Counted from the first letter of the stretch, positions 53,364 to 61,887 are shown. The stretch: 64,000 nucleotides of DNA from Allobosea robiniae (GCF_900102525.1 NZ_FNBZ01000005.1:417561-481560); one strand, 5' to 3'. Numbers and translations are program-made. The notes: a model not told the origin generated them from the sequence alone.

Positions 53364-53489
53364 ATGACAAATATTTCCGGGCACTGGTTCATTTATCGCG
53401 TTTGGGCCGCAGACCGCTATCTGGTTTGGTTCGCGCATGGTGGCCTCATCGCCGCGTTCGCACTGGCCTTTGCACTCGTGCTGAAATGA
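53364..53489 (+). CDS. 41-aa membrane protein
   Basis: ATG at 53364 opens TNISGHWFIYRVWAADRYLVWFAHGGLIAAFALAFALVLK with one hydrophobic helix at the C-terminus. Its stop overlaps the next start (ATGA 53486-53489). Coupled translation with another membrane protein suggests they work together. Confidence 0.55.
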   Translation: MTNISGHWFIYRVWAADRYLVWFAHGGLIAAFALAFALVLK

Positions 53490-53785
53490 TGCCTCCCATG
53501 GAACCGCATCTGGAAAAGGCTCGGTTTGCAGCCGCTGGCTATGCTCCGGCGCCGGAGGCGTCGGCGCTGGCCTATGGAATGATTGGCATGGCGCTCTTCA
53601 GCGTCGGCATGTGGGGAGCGGGCAGGTTTTATGACGTGCCTCTGATCCCCCATTTGTCGTTGATTGTCGTTGGCTCGCTGATCGCATTTCCCGTTGGCAT
53701 CTGGCTGCGAAAGAAACGGAAGCGGCGCCATGTTGATGCCTATCAGGCCGAGCTGGTGTGTCTTGGCGCAGGGTGCAGGTCATGA
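53486..53785 (+). CDS. Small membrane protein
   Basis: 99 aa, ATGA overlap with the 41-aa gene; internal ATG codons at 53489 and 53498 are alternatives. Two hydrophobic helices (ASALAYGMIGMALFSVGMWGAG; IPHLSLIVVGSLIAFPVGIWL) followed by a very basic RKKRKRRH stretch facing the cytoplasm. Its stop overlaps the start of the DUF1488 gene. Family not recognised. Confidence 0.6.
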   Translation: MMPPMEPHLEKARFAAAGYAPAPEASALAYGMIGMALFSVGMWGAGRFYDVPLIPHLSLIVVGSLIAFPVGIWLRKKRKRRHVDAYQAELVCLGAGCRS

Positions 53786-54051
53786 GCCTCGACTTTCCCA
53801 ACTCGATCCGGCGTTACGAACCCGGCCGCGGCTGCGTGAGCTTCTGGGGTTCTGAAGCATCGCTGGAAGTCATGTTCCAGATCGAGCTCGATGTTCTGCG
53901 GACCTTAAGTCCCGCTGTCATCGACGGAAGCGAGGGCTCGTTCCTGGTCGCATTCGACCTCAATCGCTCAGCCATATTGCAGGCCGCTCGCTCCGCCTAT
54001 CTGAAGAAGCGCGGGGGCTATCATCGGCTCTCGGCTGACGCCTTCCGCTAG
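53782..54051 (+). CDS. DUF1488 family protein
   Basis: 89 aa from ATG at 53782 (ATGA overlap). SLDFPNSIRRYEPGRGCVSFWGSEASLEVMFQIELDVLRTLSP followed by FDLNRSAILQAARSAYLKKRGGYHRLSADAF is the DUF1488 pattern, a family of unknown function. Third gene in a coupled trio with two small membrane proteins. Confidence 0.75.
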   Translation: MSLDFPNSIRRYEPGRGCVSFWGSEASLEVMFQIELDVLRTLSPAVIDGSEGSFLVAFDLNRSAILQAARSAYLKKRGGYHRLSADAFR

Positions 54052-54171
54052 CAAGGGCCGGAGCTTTCGGCCGCACCTAAAGGAATGGCGAGGACAGCGG
54101 GTTGGCTCGGCCTGTCTCACGTGGCGACTTAGCGTTTGTCCAGTCATCGTCAATCGCAGGAGCGCGACATC

Positions 54172-54414
54172 ATGAGCGAACGGCGAGAGCTATATCGCAG
54201 CCCCACCGGCGACTGCTGGTTTCTGGGGCGGGAGCCGACGAGCGGTGCAGCATTCGTGATCCATCAACCGAACGGTCCAGGAGGGAGCCAGCTGTCGCAT
54301 GTCGAGTTGGGAGCCTTCCTCGTCTCCGGAAAGTCGGACCGTCCCGAGCAACAGGCCTTGCTCCGCCTCATCGGGACGCTTGTCGATGTGCCTCCCTACG
54401 CGAATCGGGCGTGA
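54172..54414 (+). CDS. Small hypothetical protein
   Basis: 80 aa; CAGGAG precedes the ATG. SERRELYRSPTGDCWFLGREPTSGAAFVIHQPNGPGGSQLSHVELGAFLVSGKSDRPEQQALLRLIGTLVD is a short alpha/beta protein also seen as an orphan in related genomes. Function unknown. Confidence 0.6.
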   Translation: MSERRELYRSPTGDCWFLGREPTSGAAFVIHQPNGPGGSQLSHVELGAFLVSGKSDRPEQQALLRLIGTLVDVPPYANRA

Positions 54415-54544
54415 CGTCGTGATACCGGCTCCGGCCGCCATTCGGGTTCGGCTGCTGTACCGTCGCCTTTACCGAGATCAGCATCTGCGGCTTTTCCTCG
54501 TACCCGAAACGTGACTTGCGATGTCCGGCGAAAGGGCGCTCAAT

Positions 54545-54623
54545 TCGGCTACAGTTGTCTCCATAACGCTTCTGGAAATGACCGTCGCGGCGCCTGTCAC
54601 GTCGCCAAGCGGAGACACAAGCC
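54545..54623 (+). promoter_or_regulatory. Structured 5' leader, copy 2 (SD-sequestering)
   Basis: TGTCTCC (54556-54562) is complementary to GGAGACA (54611-54617), the Shine-Dalgarno region of the gene at 54624. The intervening TGGAAATGACCG block and a GGCG/CGCC inner hairpin (54589-54592 with 54603-54606) match copy 1 in order and spacing although the sequences between differ. A start codon in the ATGACC block opens a frame that runs out of phase through the main start. Confidence 0.55.
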
Positions 54624-54884
54624 ATGCTCAACGGAACCGGGTCGGTCACTTTACGCAGTGGCCGGAGGCTGCACGCCAAATATCAGTTTGGCACGCATCA
54701 GGAGCATCATTGGGTCGGATATCTGATCTGCGACACGGAAACTGCCGATCCGAGCGAGTTCTCCTACAAGATCCTTCTTCAATGCGAAGGCGGGATAGCG
54801 ATCGAGCTTGCCGTTACCAACTGGACGGATCGCTACATGGCAGTCGTGGGGCGCCCGTTGCCCGAGTTCAATCAAGTCGCTTGA
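54624..54884 (+). CDS. Small conserved protein with structured leader, copy 2
   Basis: 86 aa. LNGTGSVTLRSGRRLHAKYQFGTHQEHHWVGYLICDTETADPSEFSYKILLQCEGGIAIELAVTNWTDRYMAVVGR. Paralog of the protein at 41221. It probably shares the fold and a leader-based control. Function unknown. Confidence 0.7.
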   Translation: MLNGTGSVTLRSGRRLHAKYQFGTHQEHHWVGYLICDTETADPSEFSYKILLQCEGGIAIELAVTNWTDRYMAVVGRPLPEFNQVA

Positions 54885-55117
54885 AAGAAACGCGCGGCGC
54901 GCTTCCAGTTAATTTGGCCTCGCCGGGACCTCAAACGGCCACAATGATCGACCAATAATAAATGATCGACGGAGTCGCTTAGCTGGCATCGCGAAATCGC
55001 AGTTTGCCCGACTTCTTTTCTCTTTCGACATCGCTCGCCGCTTTGCGGCATCCGCTGCCGGCATAATGCCGGCCGTTTGACGCGTCGCGTGGCCGAGCCG
55101 CGCGCCATAGGGTTCAT

Positions 55118-55273
55118 ATGAATAAGATCATCGACAAAAACAAAAAAGAACACCGTATCGGCAATGCAGCGCCGACACCTTTGTCTCCGCGTCCTGCACC
55201 TATCTGCAAACCTGTTTCGGGCGGTCTCTCGCGCGCTGAATTGCGTGAAATCGTCGCTGAGATCCTGGGTTGA
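55118..55273 (+). CDS. 51-aa hypothetical protein
   Basis: ATG at 55118 reads NKIIDKNKKEHRIGNAAPTPLSPRPAPICKPVSGGLSRAELREIVAEILG. The GGLSRAELREIVAEILG end is typical of a small helical tail. A poor ribosome-binding site precedes it (AGGGTTCAT). Function unknown. Confidence 0.45.
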   Translation: MNKIIDKNKKEHRIGNAAPTPLSPRPAPICKPVSGGLSRAELREIVAEILG

Positions 55274-55373
55274 GGGGGAAGAACCATGAATCTGAATCGT
55301 CGCGAGCGAGGCCAAGCCGCTTAACAGGGCTGACGATCAACGATCGTGATGCCGCGTAGAAGGCCCAGCAGCT

Positions 55374-55586
55374 TCACGGTAGATTCTTCGACGGGATTGT
55401 CGCGCTATCTGAGTGCTGATCAGCCTCCTTGCGCAGCCGCTGTTCCTTCAGCCGGGCTGTCTTCGCGTCGCGCTCCTGGTTGGAGCTTTCAGTCTCCGAC
55501 AGAAGGCGATTCCGCGACAGCGATTGGGTCTGCGTCTTCAGGAACGCAGCCTCCGCGTGGGTCCGGGATTTCGAGTGCTCGGTCAT
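55374..55586 (-). CDS. Small charged helical protein, family member 2
   Basis: 70 aa: EHSKSRTHAEAAFLKTQTQSLSRNRLLSETESSNQERDAKTARLKEQRLRKEADQ. Paralog of the 81-aa protein at 40786. Expected to be a helical, highly charged protein. An AGGAGGAAG ribosome-binding site precedes the ATG. Confidence 0.65.
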   Translation of the reverse strand: MTEHSKSRTHAEAAFLKTQTQSLSRNRLLSETESSNQERDAKTARLKEQRLRKEADQHSDSATIPSKNLP

Positions 55587-55643
55587 TTTACTTCCTCCTG
55601 TTGGGCGGCTACAGCCGCCGCTCCGCCCGGTCGTAGCTCCGGA

Positions 55644-55874
55644 TCATCCTTGAGAGCCGGATACCGGCGATTTAGCCTTTGCTTTTGAAACGATGATCTG
55701 GTCGTGACCGATCGCCCGTTCGCGGCCATCGATGCCCCGAACCCGATAATGACGCTCACCGCTCTCCCGCGCCGGCATCAGGCGAATGATCTCATAGTCG
55801 CCCTCTCCAGAGCGATCGGCGAAGCCGAACGACAGGCGCACGGTGTCGCCGACCTTGATGGGACGTTCGGTCAT
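55644..55874 (-). CDS. Small hypothetical protein, coupled to the GH130 gene
   Basis: 76 aa from ATG at 55874 (ATGA overlap with the GH130 stop). TERPIKVGDTVRLSFGFADRSGEGDYEIIRLMPARESGERHYRVRGIDGRERAIGHDQIIV reads as a small SH3-like or KOW-like beta barrel; similar proteins stand alone in Methylobacterium and Bosea. Last gene of the mannose operon. Function unknown. Confidence 0.65.
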   Translation of the reverse strand: MTERPIKVGDTVRLSFGFADRSGEGDYEIIRLMPARESGERHYRVRGIDGRERAIGHDQIIVSKAKAKSPVSGSQG

Positions 55875-57247
55875 GGCTTTTCGCTTTCGAGAGTGGGTTG
55901 TCCGGCGGGAAGCCGCTTGTCTTTGCCGGGCGCATTTGTGAACGCGCCGTCCGGCTGCATCGCCTCCAGTAGTGCTGCGACCTTCACCGTGGCGAAATGG
56001 CAGAAAGTGTCCGAGACCGCATAGGGCAGGACGATCATGTCGCCGTGCCGCAGCGCACCACAGGTATAGACGACGTTCGGCACGTAGCCTTCCCGTTCCG
56101 AAGGCTCGGGCTGGACGAAAGGCTGGCGCAGGCGCCCCAGCACTTTCGAAGGATCGGCCTTGTCGAGCAGGACCGCACCGATCGTATATTTCCGCACCGC
56201 CCCGACGCCGTGGATCAGGAGCAGCCAGCCTTCGTCGAGCTCGATCGGCGAGCCGCAGGTGCCGATCTGCACGAACTCCCACGGGTATTGCGGCTTCAGG
56301 ATCGCGACCCCACCGTTCCAGGTCAGGAGGTCATCCGAATAGATCAGATGAAGGTTCTCATTGTCCTGCCGGGAGATCATCGCATAGCGGCCGCCGAGCT
56401 TGCGCGGAAACAGCGCCATGCCTTTGTTCACGGCGGCGGAGCCTCGCAGCGGCGACAGCCGGAACGACAGGAAGTCGCGGGTCTCGATCAGCTCCGAGCG
56501 GATCGACCTGCCGTCATAGGCTGTGTAGGTGGCCCGATAGAACGTGCCTTCATCCTCCTCGAACGCAACGAAGCGTGCGTCCTCGATGCCGTTCGACTGG
56601 GATGCGGTCACGGGAAAGATCACCCGCTCGCTGATGTCGCTATCAGCCGCGAAGACGACCTCGACATCCTCGCCATCGAGCCGCGCCATTCGGTTGTGCA
56701 GGGTGGCGATCGTTGCGAGGCGCGAGGTGGGGTCGACGCTAACCTCGCCACCGGCCGCGATCGACCCGGAGCGGAACGTCAGGGACGAGATGTGCCCCTC
56801 TCCAACCGCACGAACGCTGAGGATGAAGCGAAGCCCGCCAGCTGGAGCATCGGACTGGTCGGGATGCGCGATGATGCTCGGGTTGAAGAGTGCCGCCGCC
56901 TCGAACGAATACTCGTGCAGGAAATAGGCCCCGACCAGCTGGCGTTGGACCTTGGTGAAGGCGCCGTGAGCAGCGAACGCGTCCTCCATCTCATCGGCAC
57001 GCGCCTCGAACCGCTCCAGCAGGTTGCGATGCCGGCCGTTGAAATTCTCCAGCACCTCGGCAAGCAGGTTCGCCGCCACCTCCGGAGCGAGCGACAGAAC
57101 CCGGTTGACAATATGGTTCGCCTTGGCCTTCTCGGCAGGATTGAAATCCCGTGGCTCGCCCGCAGGGCCGAACCGACGCACGACGACCCGGGAGGGGTCG
57201 GGATGCAGGTACAGGGTCTGCCTGTTCAGGAAACTGGGCTGGGACAA
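55871..57247 (-). CDS. Glycoside hydrolase family 130-like protein
   Basis: 458 aa. The five-bladed propeller region (YFLHEYSFEAAALFNPSIIAH; FRSGSIAAGGEVSVDP; GIEDARFVAFEED; GSPIELDEGWLLLIHGVGAVRKYTIGAVLLDKADPSKVLGR) matches GH130 mannoside phosphorylases and hydrolases, with the catalytic aspartate/glutamate in the GIEDARF region. It would cleave or transfer mannose residues. An N-terminal domain of about 110 residues precedes the propeller. Stop overlaps the next small gene. Confidence 0.87.
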   Translation of the reverse strand: MSQPSFLNRQTLYLHPDPSRVVVRRFGPAGEPRDFNPAEKAKANHIVNRVLSLAPEVAANLLAEVLENFNGRHRNLLERFEARADEMEDAFAAHGAFTKVQRQLVGAYFLHEYSFEAAALFNPSIIAHPDQSDAPAGGLRFILSVRAVGEGHISSLTFRSGSIAAGGEVSVDPTSRLATIATLHNRMARLDGEDVEVVFAADSDISERVIFPVTASQSNGIEDARFVAFEEDEGTFYRATYTAYDGRSIRSELIETRDFLSFRLSPLRGSAAVNKGMALFPRKLGGRYAMISRQDNENLHLIYSDDLLTWNGGVAILKPQYPWEFVQIGTCGSPIELDEGWLLLIHGVGAVRKYTIGAVLLDKADPSKVLGRLRQPFVQPEPSEREGYVPNVVYTCGALRHGDMIVLPYAVSDTFCHFATVKVAALLEAMQPDGAFTNAPGKDKRLPAGQPTLESEKP

Positions 57248-57286
57248 GACGTCCGCCGATCTGTTTTGAGCAAGGTCGTCGAAAGC

Positions 57287-59554
57287 TCAGGCGTGCAAGG
57301 CCCGAAGCGGCGCCAGTCTCGGGCGATCCCCGCTGACGCGGGCAAGCTGACGAATCTCGGCGAGGCTGAGCAGGTACGATACGACGGATTCACCGCCGCG
57401 GTTCTCATTTGGCCGATCGCGATGGAGGCCGTCACGGCAGGCACCGGTGTCCAGGTCGACGAGGGGCGTGGAGAGGTCATTGTCGCCCAGGAACCAGGCG
57501 AAAGCGCGCGCGGCTTCGTTGCGCCATTGCGGATCGCCGTCGGCGCGCCAGGCCGCGAGGCAGGCTGAAATAGCTGCCGTCGCTTCCAGTGGCTGCTGAT
57601 CAAAGGCCTTCGGTGGGCTACGCTTGTCGCCGAAACTCTCCGAGCCGACAGGCCTGAACAGGCCTGCCCGCGTTGTCTGGAGATGCGTTAGCCAACGCAG
57701 CGAGCGCAGGCCAGCCTCGACATAGGCCGGCATCTTCATCGTCAGTCCCGTCGCGATCAGGGCTTGGGGCAGGCGCGCGTTGTCGTAGGAGAGCCCATCC
57801 TCGAACCAGATCCAGTCTGGCGTCTCGACCGTCGCGATCAGGCCGAGCAGGCGGTCGGCGAGACGCGTACGGAGCGAGATGGCGGCCGTCGTGGTGCAAT
57901 GAGCATCAAGACCCAGCAAGGCAAAAGCCCAGGCACGCGGGGAACTGAAACGCTCGATGGCGGGCAAGGCCTCGGCGAACAGAGCGGTAGCCCATTGCCG
58001 CCGCGAAACGCTCGCATCGTCGCGCGCGCAGACACCGAGCGCCCACAGCGTACGCCCATGGCTGTCCTCCGACCCGGCTTCCTCGAGCCAACGTCGATCG
58101 AAGCTCATGAAGTTGCGGAAGCGCCGTCGATCGGGATTCCAGGCGTGTTGGATGAAGGAGGCAAAGCGTGTCGTTAGCGCGTCCGCCAGGCGCTCCTCGC
58201 CAGTGCCGTTCAGGGCACTGGCGAGGAGCAGAGCGCGGGCATTGTCATCGACGCAATAGCCATGCGAGCGGTCCGGCACGGAATGAACCGCGTGCTGGAA
58301 CAGCCCGGTATCGTCGCACATGGACAGGAGGTGGCCGGTCTGCGTCTCCGGCGGCGGTGCCGTTGCCGGCAGGGCTTTCGGCCGGCTGGACCCCGTAACA
58401 GCGCTCAGCACACGGCCTCGGCGGGCCGTCTCGAAAGCGGCGAGATAGCGTTTCGCGGTTCGCTCCCAGGTCATCGAACGGCTGCTCGCATAGGCGCGCA
58501 GCCTCATGGCCTGGCGCCGGGGCGCATCTGTCAGCAAGCCTGCGATCTCGTTACCGATCGCGACGACATCGCCGAAGGGCACGAGGACGCCGCGCCCGTC
58601 GCCCAGCAATTCCTTGGCATGCCAATAGGGCGTCGAAACCACGGCCTTGCCCAGCCCGAAACTGTAAGACAGCGTGCCTGACGTCATCTGCGCTTCGTTG
58701 AGATAAGGCGTGACATAGACGTCGCACATAGAGATGAAGCCGAGCAGCGTCGCCTGATCGACGAACCGGTCGAGGAAGACGACGTGATCCTCGACTCCGA
58801 GCTCGCACACACGCGTCGTCAGGCTTTCGCGATAGGCCTCGCCATGCTCGCGGACGAGATGGGGATGCGTCGCGCCCAGAACCACATACATTGCATCGGG
58901 GCGGCGCCTCAGGATCGAGGGCATCGCGTCGATCATCACCTCGATGCCCTTGTTGGGCGACAGCAGGCCGAACGTCAGGATGACGGAGTGGCCGCCGAAG
59001 CCCAACCTTTCCTTGGCTTCATCGGGCTCGACAAAGGCAAATTCGGGAATGCCGTGCGCGATCACCTCGATCTTGTCCGCCGGCAATCGATAGACGGTCC
59101 GCAACAGGTCGCGCCCCTTCTCCGCCATGACGACTACGCGAGCCGAGGCATCGACGATCCGTTCCATCACGTCGCGCTGCGCGGCATTCGGTTCGGCCAG
59201 GACAGTGTGGAGTGTGGTGACGACGGGCATGGTCAAGCGCGAGAGCAGCGCCATGATATGACTCCCGGCCTCGCCACCGAAGATGCCGAATTCGTGCTGA
59301 AGGGAGACGACGTCGAAGCGGCCTTCGTTCAGGAAATCGGCTGCACGCGCATAGTCTTCGAGCCGCTGGTCGGAAATCTGGCAGTGCACGGGGAACGGAT
59401 AGTCGTAGCCGTCGCCATGGTCGTTCATGGCCACGATGGATGTGTCGATATCGGAGGATGCGATCGCCTGCTGCAGATCGGTGGTGAAGGTCGCGATCCC
59501 GCAGCGGCGGGGCAGCGAGTTGCCAATGAAGGCGATGCGTTTGGTCGGGCTCAT
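57287..59554 (-). CDS. Glycosyltransferase family 4 with C-terminal extension
   Basis: 755 aa. Residues 1-380 are a GT-B fold: GNSLPRRCGIATFTTDLQQAI, GGEAGSHIMALLSRL, VIAHGIPEFAF, SVILTFGLLSPNKGIEVMIDA, and YVTPYLNEAQMTSGTLSYSFGLGKAVVST with the conserved nucleotide-sugar glutamate region. The remaining 370 residues (SHGYCVDDNARALLLA; WIWFEDGLSYDNARLPQALIATG) look like an alpha/alpha barrel as in some mannan-active enzymes. A two-domain enzyme of this size is unusual. Likely builds a mannose-containing oligosaccharide. Confidence 0.85.
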   Translation of the reverse strand: MSPTKRIAFIGNSLPRRCGIATFTTDLQQAIASSDIDTSIVAMNDHGDGYDYPFPVHCQISDQRLEDYARAADFLNEGRFDVVSLQHEFGIFGGEAGSHIMALLSRLTMPVVTTLHTVLAEPNAAQRDVMERIVDASARVVVMAEKGRDLLRTVYRLPADKIEVIAHGIPEFAFVEPDEAKERLGFGGHSVILTFGLLSPNKGIEVMIDAMPSILRRRPDAMYVVLGATHPHLVREHGEAYRESLTTRVCELGVEDHVVFLDRFVDQATLLGFISMCDVYVTPYLNEAQMTSGTLSYSFGLGKAVVSTPYWHAKELLGDGRGVLVPFGDVVAIGNEIAGLLTDAPRRQAMRLRAYASSRSMTWERTAKRYLAAFETARRGRVLSAVTGSSRPKALPATAPPPETQTGHLLSMCDDTGLFQHAVHSVPDRSHGYCVDDNARALLLASALNGTGEERLADALTTRFASFIQHAWNPDRRRFRNFMSFDRRWLEEAGSEDSHGRTLWALGVCARDDASVSRRQWATALFAEALPAIERFSSPRAWAFALLGLDAHCTTTAAISLRTRLADRLLGLIATVETPDWIWFEDGLSYDNARLPQALIATGLTMKMPAYVEAGLRSLRWLTHLQTTRAGLFRPVGSESFGDKRSPPKAFDQQPLEATAAISACLAAWRADGDPQWRNEAARAFAWFLGDNDLSTPLVDLDTGACRDGLHRDRPNENRGGESVVSYLLSLAEIRQLARVSGDRPRLAPLRALHA

Positions 59555-60510
59555 GATCGTGCCTCCGTGGACGGAATCGGGAATACTGCGAATGCCGGAG
59601 GCGGCCCGGTCGGCGGTGAAACCGTCTCGCGGAACCTGGGCATGCCGTCGCCGTCGACACGATGCAGAAGGTCGCGGCTAGGTGTTGCCGCGTCATAGGC
59701 GACGAGACAGGACAGGCCGGCTTTGCCCGGCACGATGCGCACGCTCTGACCCTCGATGAAGCAGCCTTGGCCAATGCCGATTTGCAGAGCGCCGATCGTG
59801 GCGTCGCCGGCGATGGTGACCAGCCAGGTCTCGCATCGGACATCGAGGTCCCAGATCGATCCGGCAGGCAGGTCGATCCGCTCGAAGACGAAATACGGAT
59901 TGACGACGAGCACGGTCCGACCATCGCTCAGGCGCCCGGCCGGCGCGGCGCGTTGCGCGGGTCCGCGATGAGCTGCCGCGACGCCCTGCTCGATATGAAG
60001 TTCACGAGCGCGGCCATAGTCGAACAAACGGAATGTCGTGTCGCTGCGCTGCTGGATCTCGGCCAGCACGAGGCCTGGACCGATCGCGTGGATCGTCCCG
60101 GCGGGAACGGCGATGACCTCGCCCGCAGCCGGCTTGTGCCAAGCGACAAGCCGGGCGATCGCGCCATCGGCAATGGCGACCCGCAGTTGCTCGGGGGTGA
60201 CGGCCGCCGTGAGCCCGACTCCCACCATAGCGTCAGGGGCCGCGGACAGGATGTACCAGGCTTCCGTCTTGCCGCGCGGCAGCCCCATCCCATGGGCGGC
60301 GGCATCGTCCGGATGCACCTGGATCGACAGGGGCTCCTGCGTGAACAGGAGTTTGAGCAGTAAGGCGGGCTCCGGCGCGTGTTTATCGCAGCGCTGGAAC
60401 CAGAGTTCGCCGATCGGAACGCTGGGATGCCCCGTCCCGCTCCAGGGGAGGAGGTCGGTCGACCCCCAGGGCTTGGGGATCAGCTCGATGCAGGCTTGTT
60501 CGAGCGCCAT
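59551..60510 (-). CDS. Class I mannose-6-phosphate isomerase
   Basis: 319 aa from ATG at 60510, selected because AGGAG lies upstream. PKPWGSTDLLPW, GELWFQRC, LLLKLLFTQEPLSIQVHPDD and GKTEAWYILSA with VPAGTIHAIGPGLVLAEIQQRSDTTFRLFDYGR show the metal site (Gln, His, Glu and His ligands) of cupin-type PMI. Interconverts fructose-6-phosphate and mannose-6-phosphate. Stop overlaps the glycosyltransferase start (ATGA). Supplies mannose for the operon. Confidence 0.88.
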   Translation of the reverse strand: MALEQACIELIPKPWGSTDLLPWSGTGHPSVPIGELWFQRCDKHAPEPALLLKLLFTQEPLSIQVHPDDAAAHGMGLPRGKTEAWYILSAAPDAMVGVGLTAAVTPEQLRVAIADGAIARLVAWHKPAAGEVIAVPAGTIHAIGPGLVLAEIQQRSDTTFRLFDYGRARELHIEQGVAAAHRGPAQRAAPAGRLSDGRTVLVVNPYFVFERIDLPAGSIWDLDVRCETWLVTIAGDATIGALQIGIGQGCFIEGQSVRIVPGKAGLSCLVAYDAATPSRDLLHRVDGDGMPRFRETVSPPTGPPPAFAVFPIPSTEARS

Positions 60511-60814
60511 TGCGGGCTCCTGGTTCATGCGGCCGGACATGACGACGGGTTGTCGCGCGCGGGCCTTGGGTAGCGGCGGTTCACGGGGCGTCGGCGCAAG
60601 CAACCGCGTATCGCGAGCGGCATCGGTTGGCTGGCGCGCATCAGGAGGACGCCAGCCGTGCTCCCGGTTTTGAAGCAATCTTCCGAACGATCGAGCCGTT
60701 CGACGCGGCATCGAAGCGCGCGATGGCCAAGATGAGGCGTCAAATGCGCCCGCGGCGGGATACAGCATGCCGGATCAGCGGTGGCCAGCGCGCGGATCCC
60801 TCGCCGGTGTCGTC
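60511..60814. other. Gene-free stretch upstream of the mannose operon
   Basis: No credible frame. It should hold the promoter for the leftward operon, but no clear -35/-10 pair was recognised. Confidence 0.45.
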
Positions 60815-61075
60815 TTAATAAGCGCTGAGGTCAGCCTCCAACGCGCTGGCCAGTTCGCCCGGGCTCACCGCGAACACCTGGGAGTTGCCAAACGAAGAGA
60901 GCGACGGTGTGTGCAGCATGGTGGCGATCTGGCGATAGGCCAGAAACGAGGTGGCTGGAATCTCCTCCTCGTCGACCACCACGCGGTAGGTGCCGGCAGG
61001 CTGCATATGGTCTATCGCGCTCAGCCTGAACGGCTTCCTGAACGTGACCGTGGTTTGCCGGCTGCGAATGTTCAC
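60815..61075 (-). CDS. Small hypothetical protein
   Basis: 86 aa from GTG at 61075, one base after the stop of the 45-aa gene. NIRSRQTTVTFRKPFRLSAIDHMQPAGTYRVVVDEEEIPATSFLAYRQIATMLHTPSL is beta-rich; it resembles a conserved rhizobial family found with the 45-aa gene. Function unknown. Confidence 0.65.
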   Translation of the reverse strand: MNIRSRQTTVTFRKPFRLSAIDHMQPAGTYRVVVDEEEIPATSFLAYRQIATMLHTPSLSSFGNSQVFAVSPGELASALEADLSAY

Positions 61076-61076
61076 G

Positions 61077-61214
61077 TCAGCTCTTCTTCTTCGGCTTTCC
61101 TGCAAGTTCGAGCGTCATCGGAAGGCCCTTTGCCGATACGGGCACGGCCGCCGCTTCTTTCTTCTTCTTGGGCTTCTTGGCTTCTCGATTGCCGCGCGTC
61201 TGTCCCTTGGCCAT
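61077..61214 (-). CDS. 45-aa basic protein
   Basis: ATG at 61214 reads AKGQTRGNREAKKPKKKKEAAAVPVSAKGLPMTLELAGKPKKKS. This Lys-rich sequence, starting AKGQ-RGNREAKKPK, is a recognisable small alphaproteobacterial family. It overlaps a longer frame in another register and is likely the true gene. AGGAGATTTGT lies upstream. Confidence 0.7.
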   Translation of the reverse strand: MAKGQTRGNREAKKPKKKKEAAAVPVSAKGLPMTLELAGKPKKKS

Positions 61215-61337
61215 ACAAATCTCCTCTTGCTGAGCAGGGAGGCGTCATAAACGCCACCATTTCCGCGCTGCTCACGCGGAATGGTTCATGATCGACGGAC
61301 GATGTCGCTGCGTACGGTTGTCGCCGTTGCGATCGTC

Positions 61338-61691
61338 TCAGGTCTTGGACATGCCGAGCGTTTCGGCGCAGGCCTTGGCGACGGCCGAGTCCGGTGACGT
61401 GCTACCGATCATCGTGGCCCAGCCTCCCTTGGCGATGAAATCGCCCTGGCTCCATGAACTGATCTTCTTCAGTTCGGCGAGGGCTGCATCGACATTGGGT
61501 TGCTTCTGAAAATTGCTCACGCAGATCGGAGACAAGGCCGCGACAACGGCATTCTCGGCTCTCAGCTTCGCCACGCGTTCGCTCGACGAAGCCGTCGACC
61601 ACCCACCCCAGGTAAAGCCGAGAACGGCAAGGGCAACAGCACCGCCAACGGCACCCCAGATGGCAGGTTTGGTTTGAGAGGGGATTTTCAT
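61338..61691 (-). CDS. Membrane-anchored hypothetical protein
   Basis: 117 aa. One N-terminal transmembrane helix (IWGAVGGAVALAVLGFTWGGW) then a periplasmic domain with RAENAVVAALSPICVSNFQKQPNVDAALAELKKISSWSQGDFIAKGGWATMIGSTSPDSAVAKACAE, a conserved pattern in Hyphomicrobiales. Role unknown. Confidence 0.72.
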   Translation of the reverse strand: MKIPSQTKPAIWGAVGGAVALAVLGFTWGGWSTASSSERVAKLRAENAVVAALSPICVSNFQKQPNVDAALAELKKISSWSQGDFIAKGGWATMIGSTSPDSAVAKACAETLGMSKT

Positions 61692-61887
61692 GGAAAATCC
61701 TTCCGATTTGCGGAATGAAAATCTTCCGTGAAAGAATGTATCATAGAATTAGAAAATAATCCTGTTTATTTATCTCACGAAGGCGAGATCGAATATTATT
61801 TCTTCTCCACGATTTACGTACCTTCCCGATGCCTGAAATTTCAGTTCAGTTGCAAGGAAGTCGGATCATACGGTTCCCAAGCCTTGC

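Noticed and set aside
60627..60818. 63-codon frame upstream of the isomerase
   Set aside because: No ribosome-binding site, unlikely composition, no similarity recognised.
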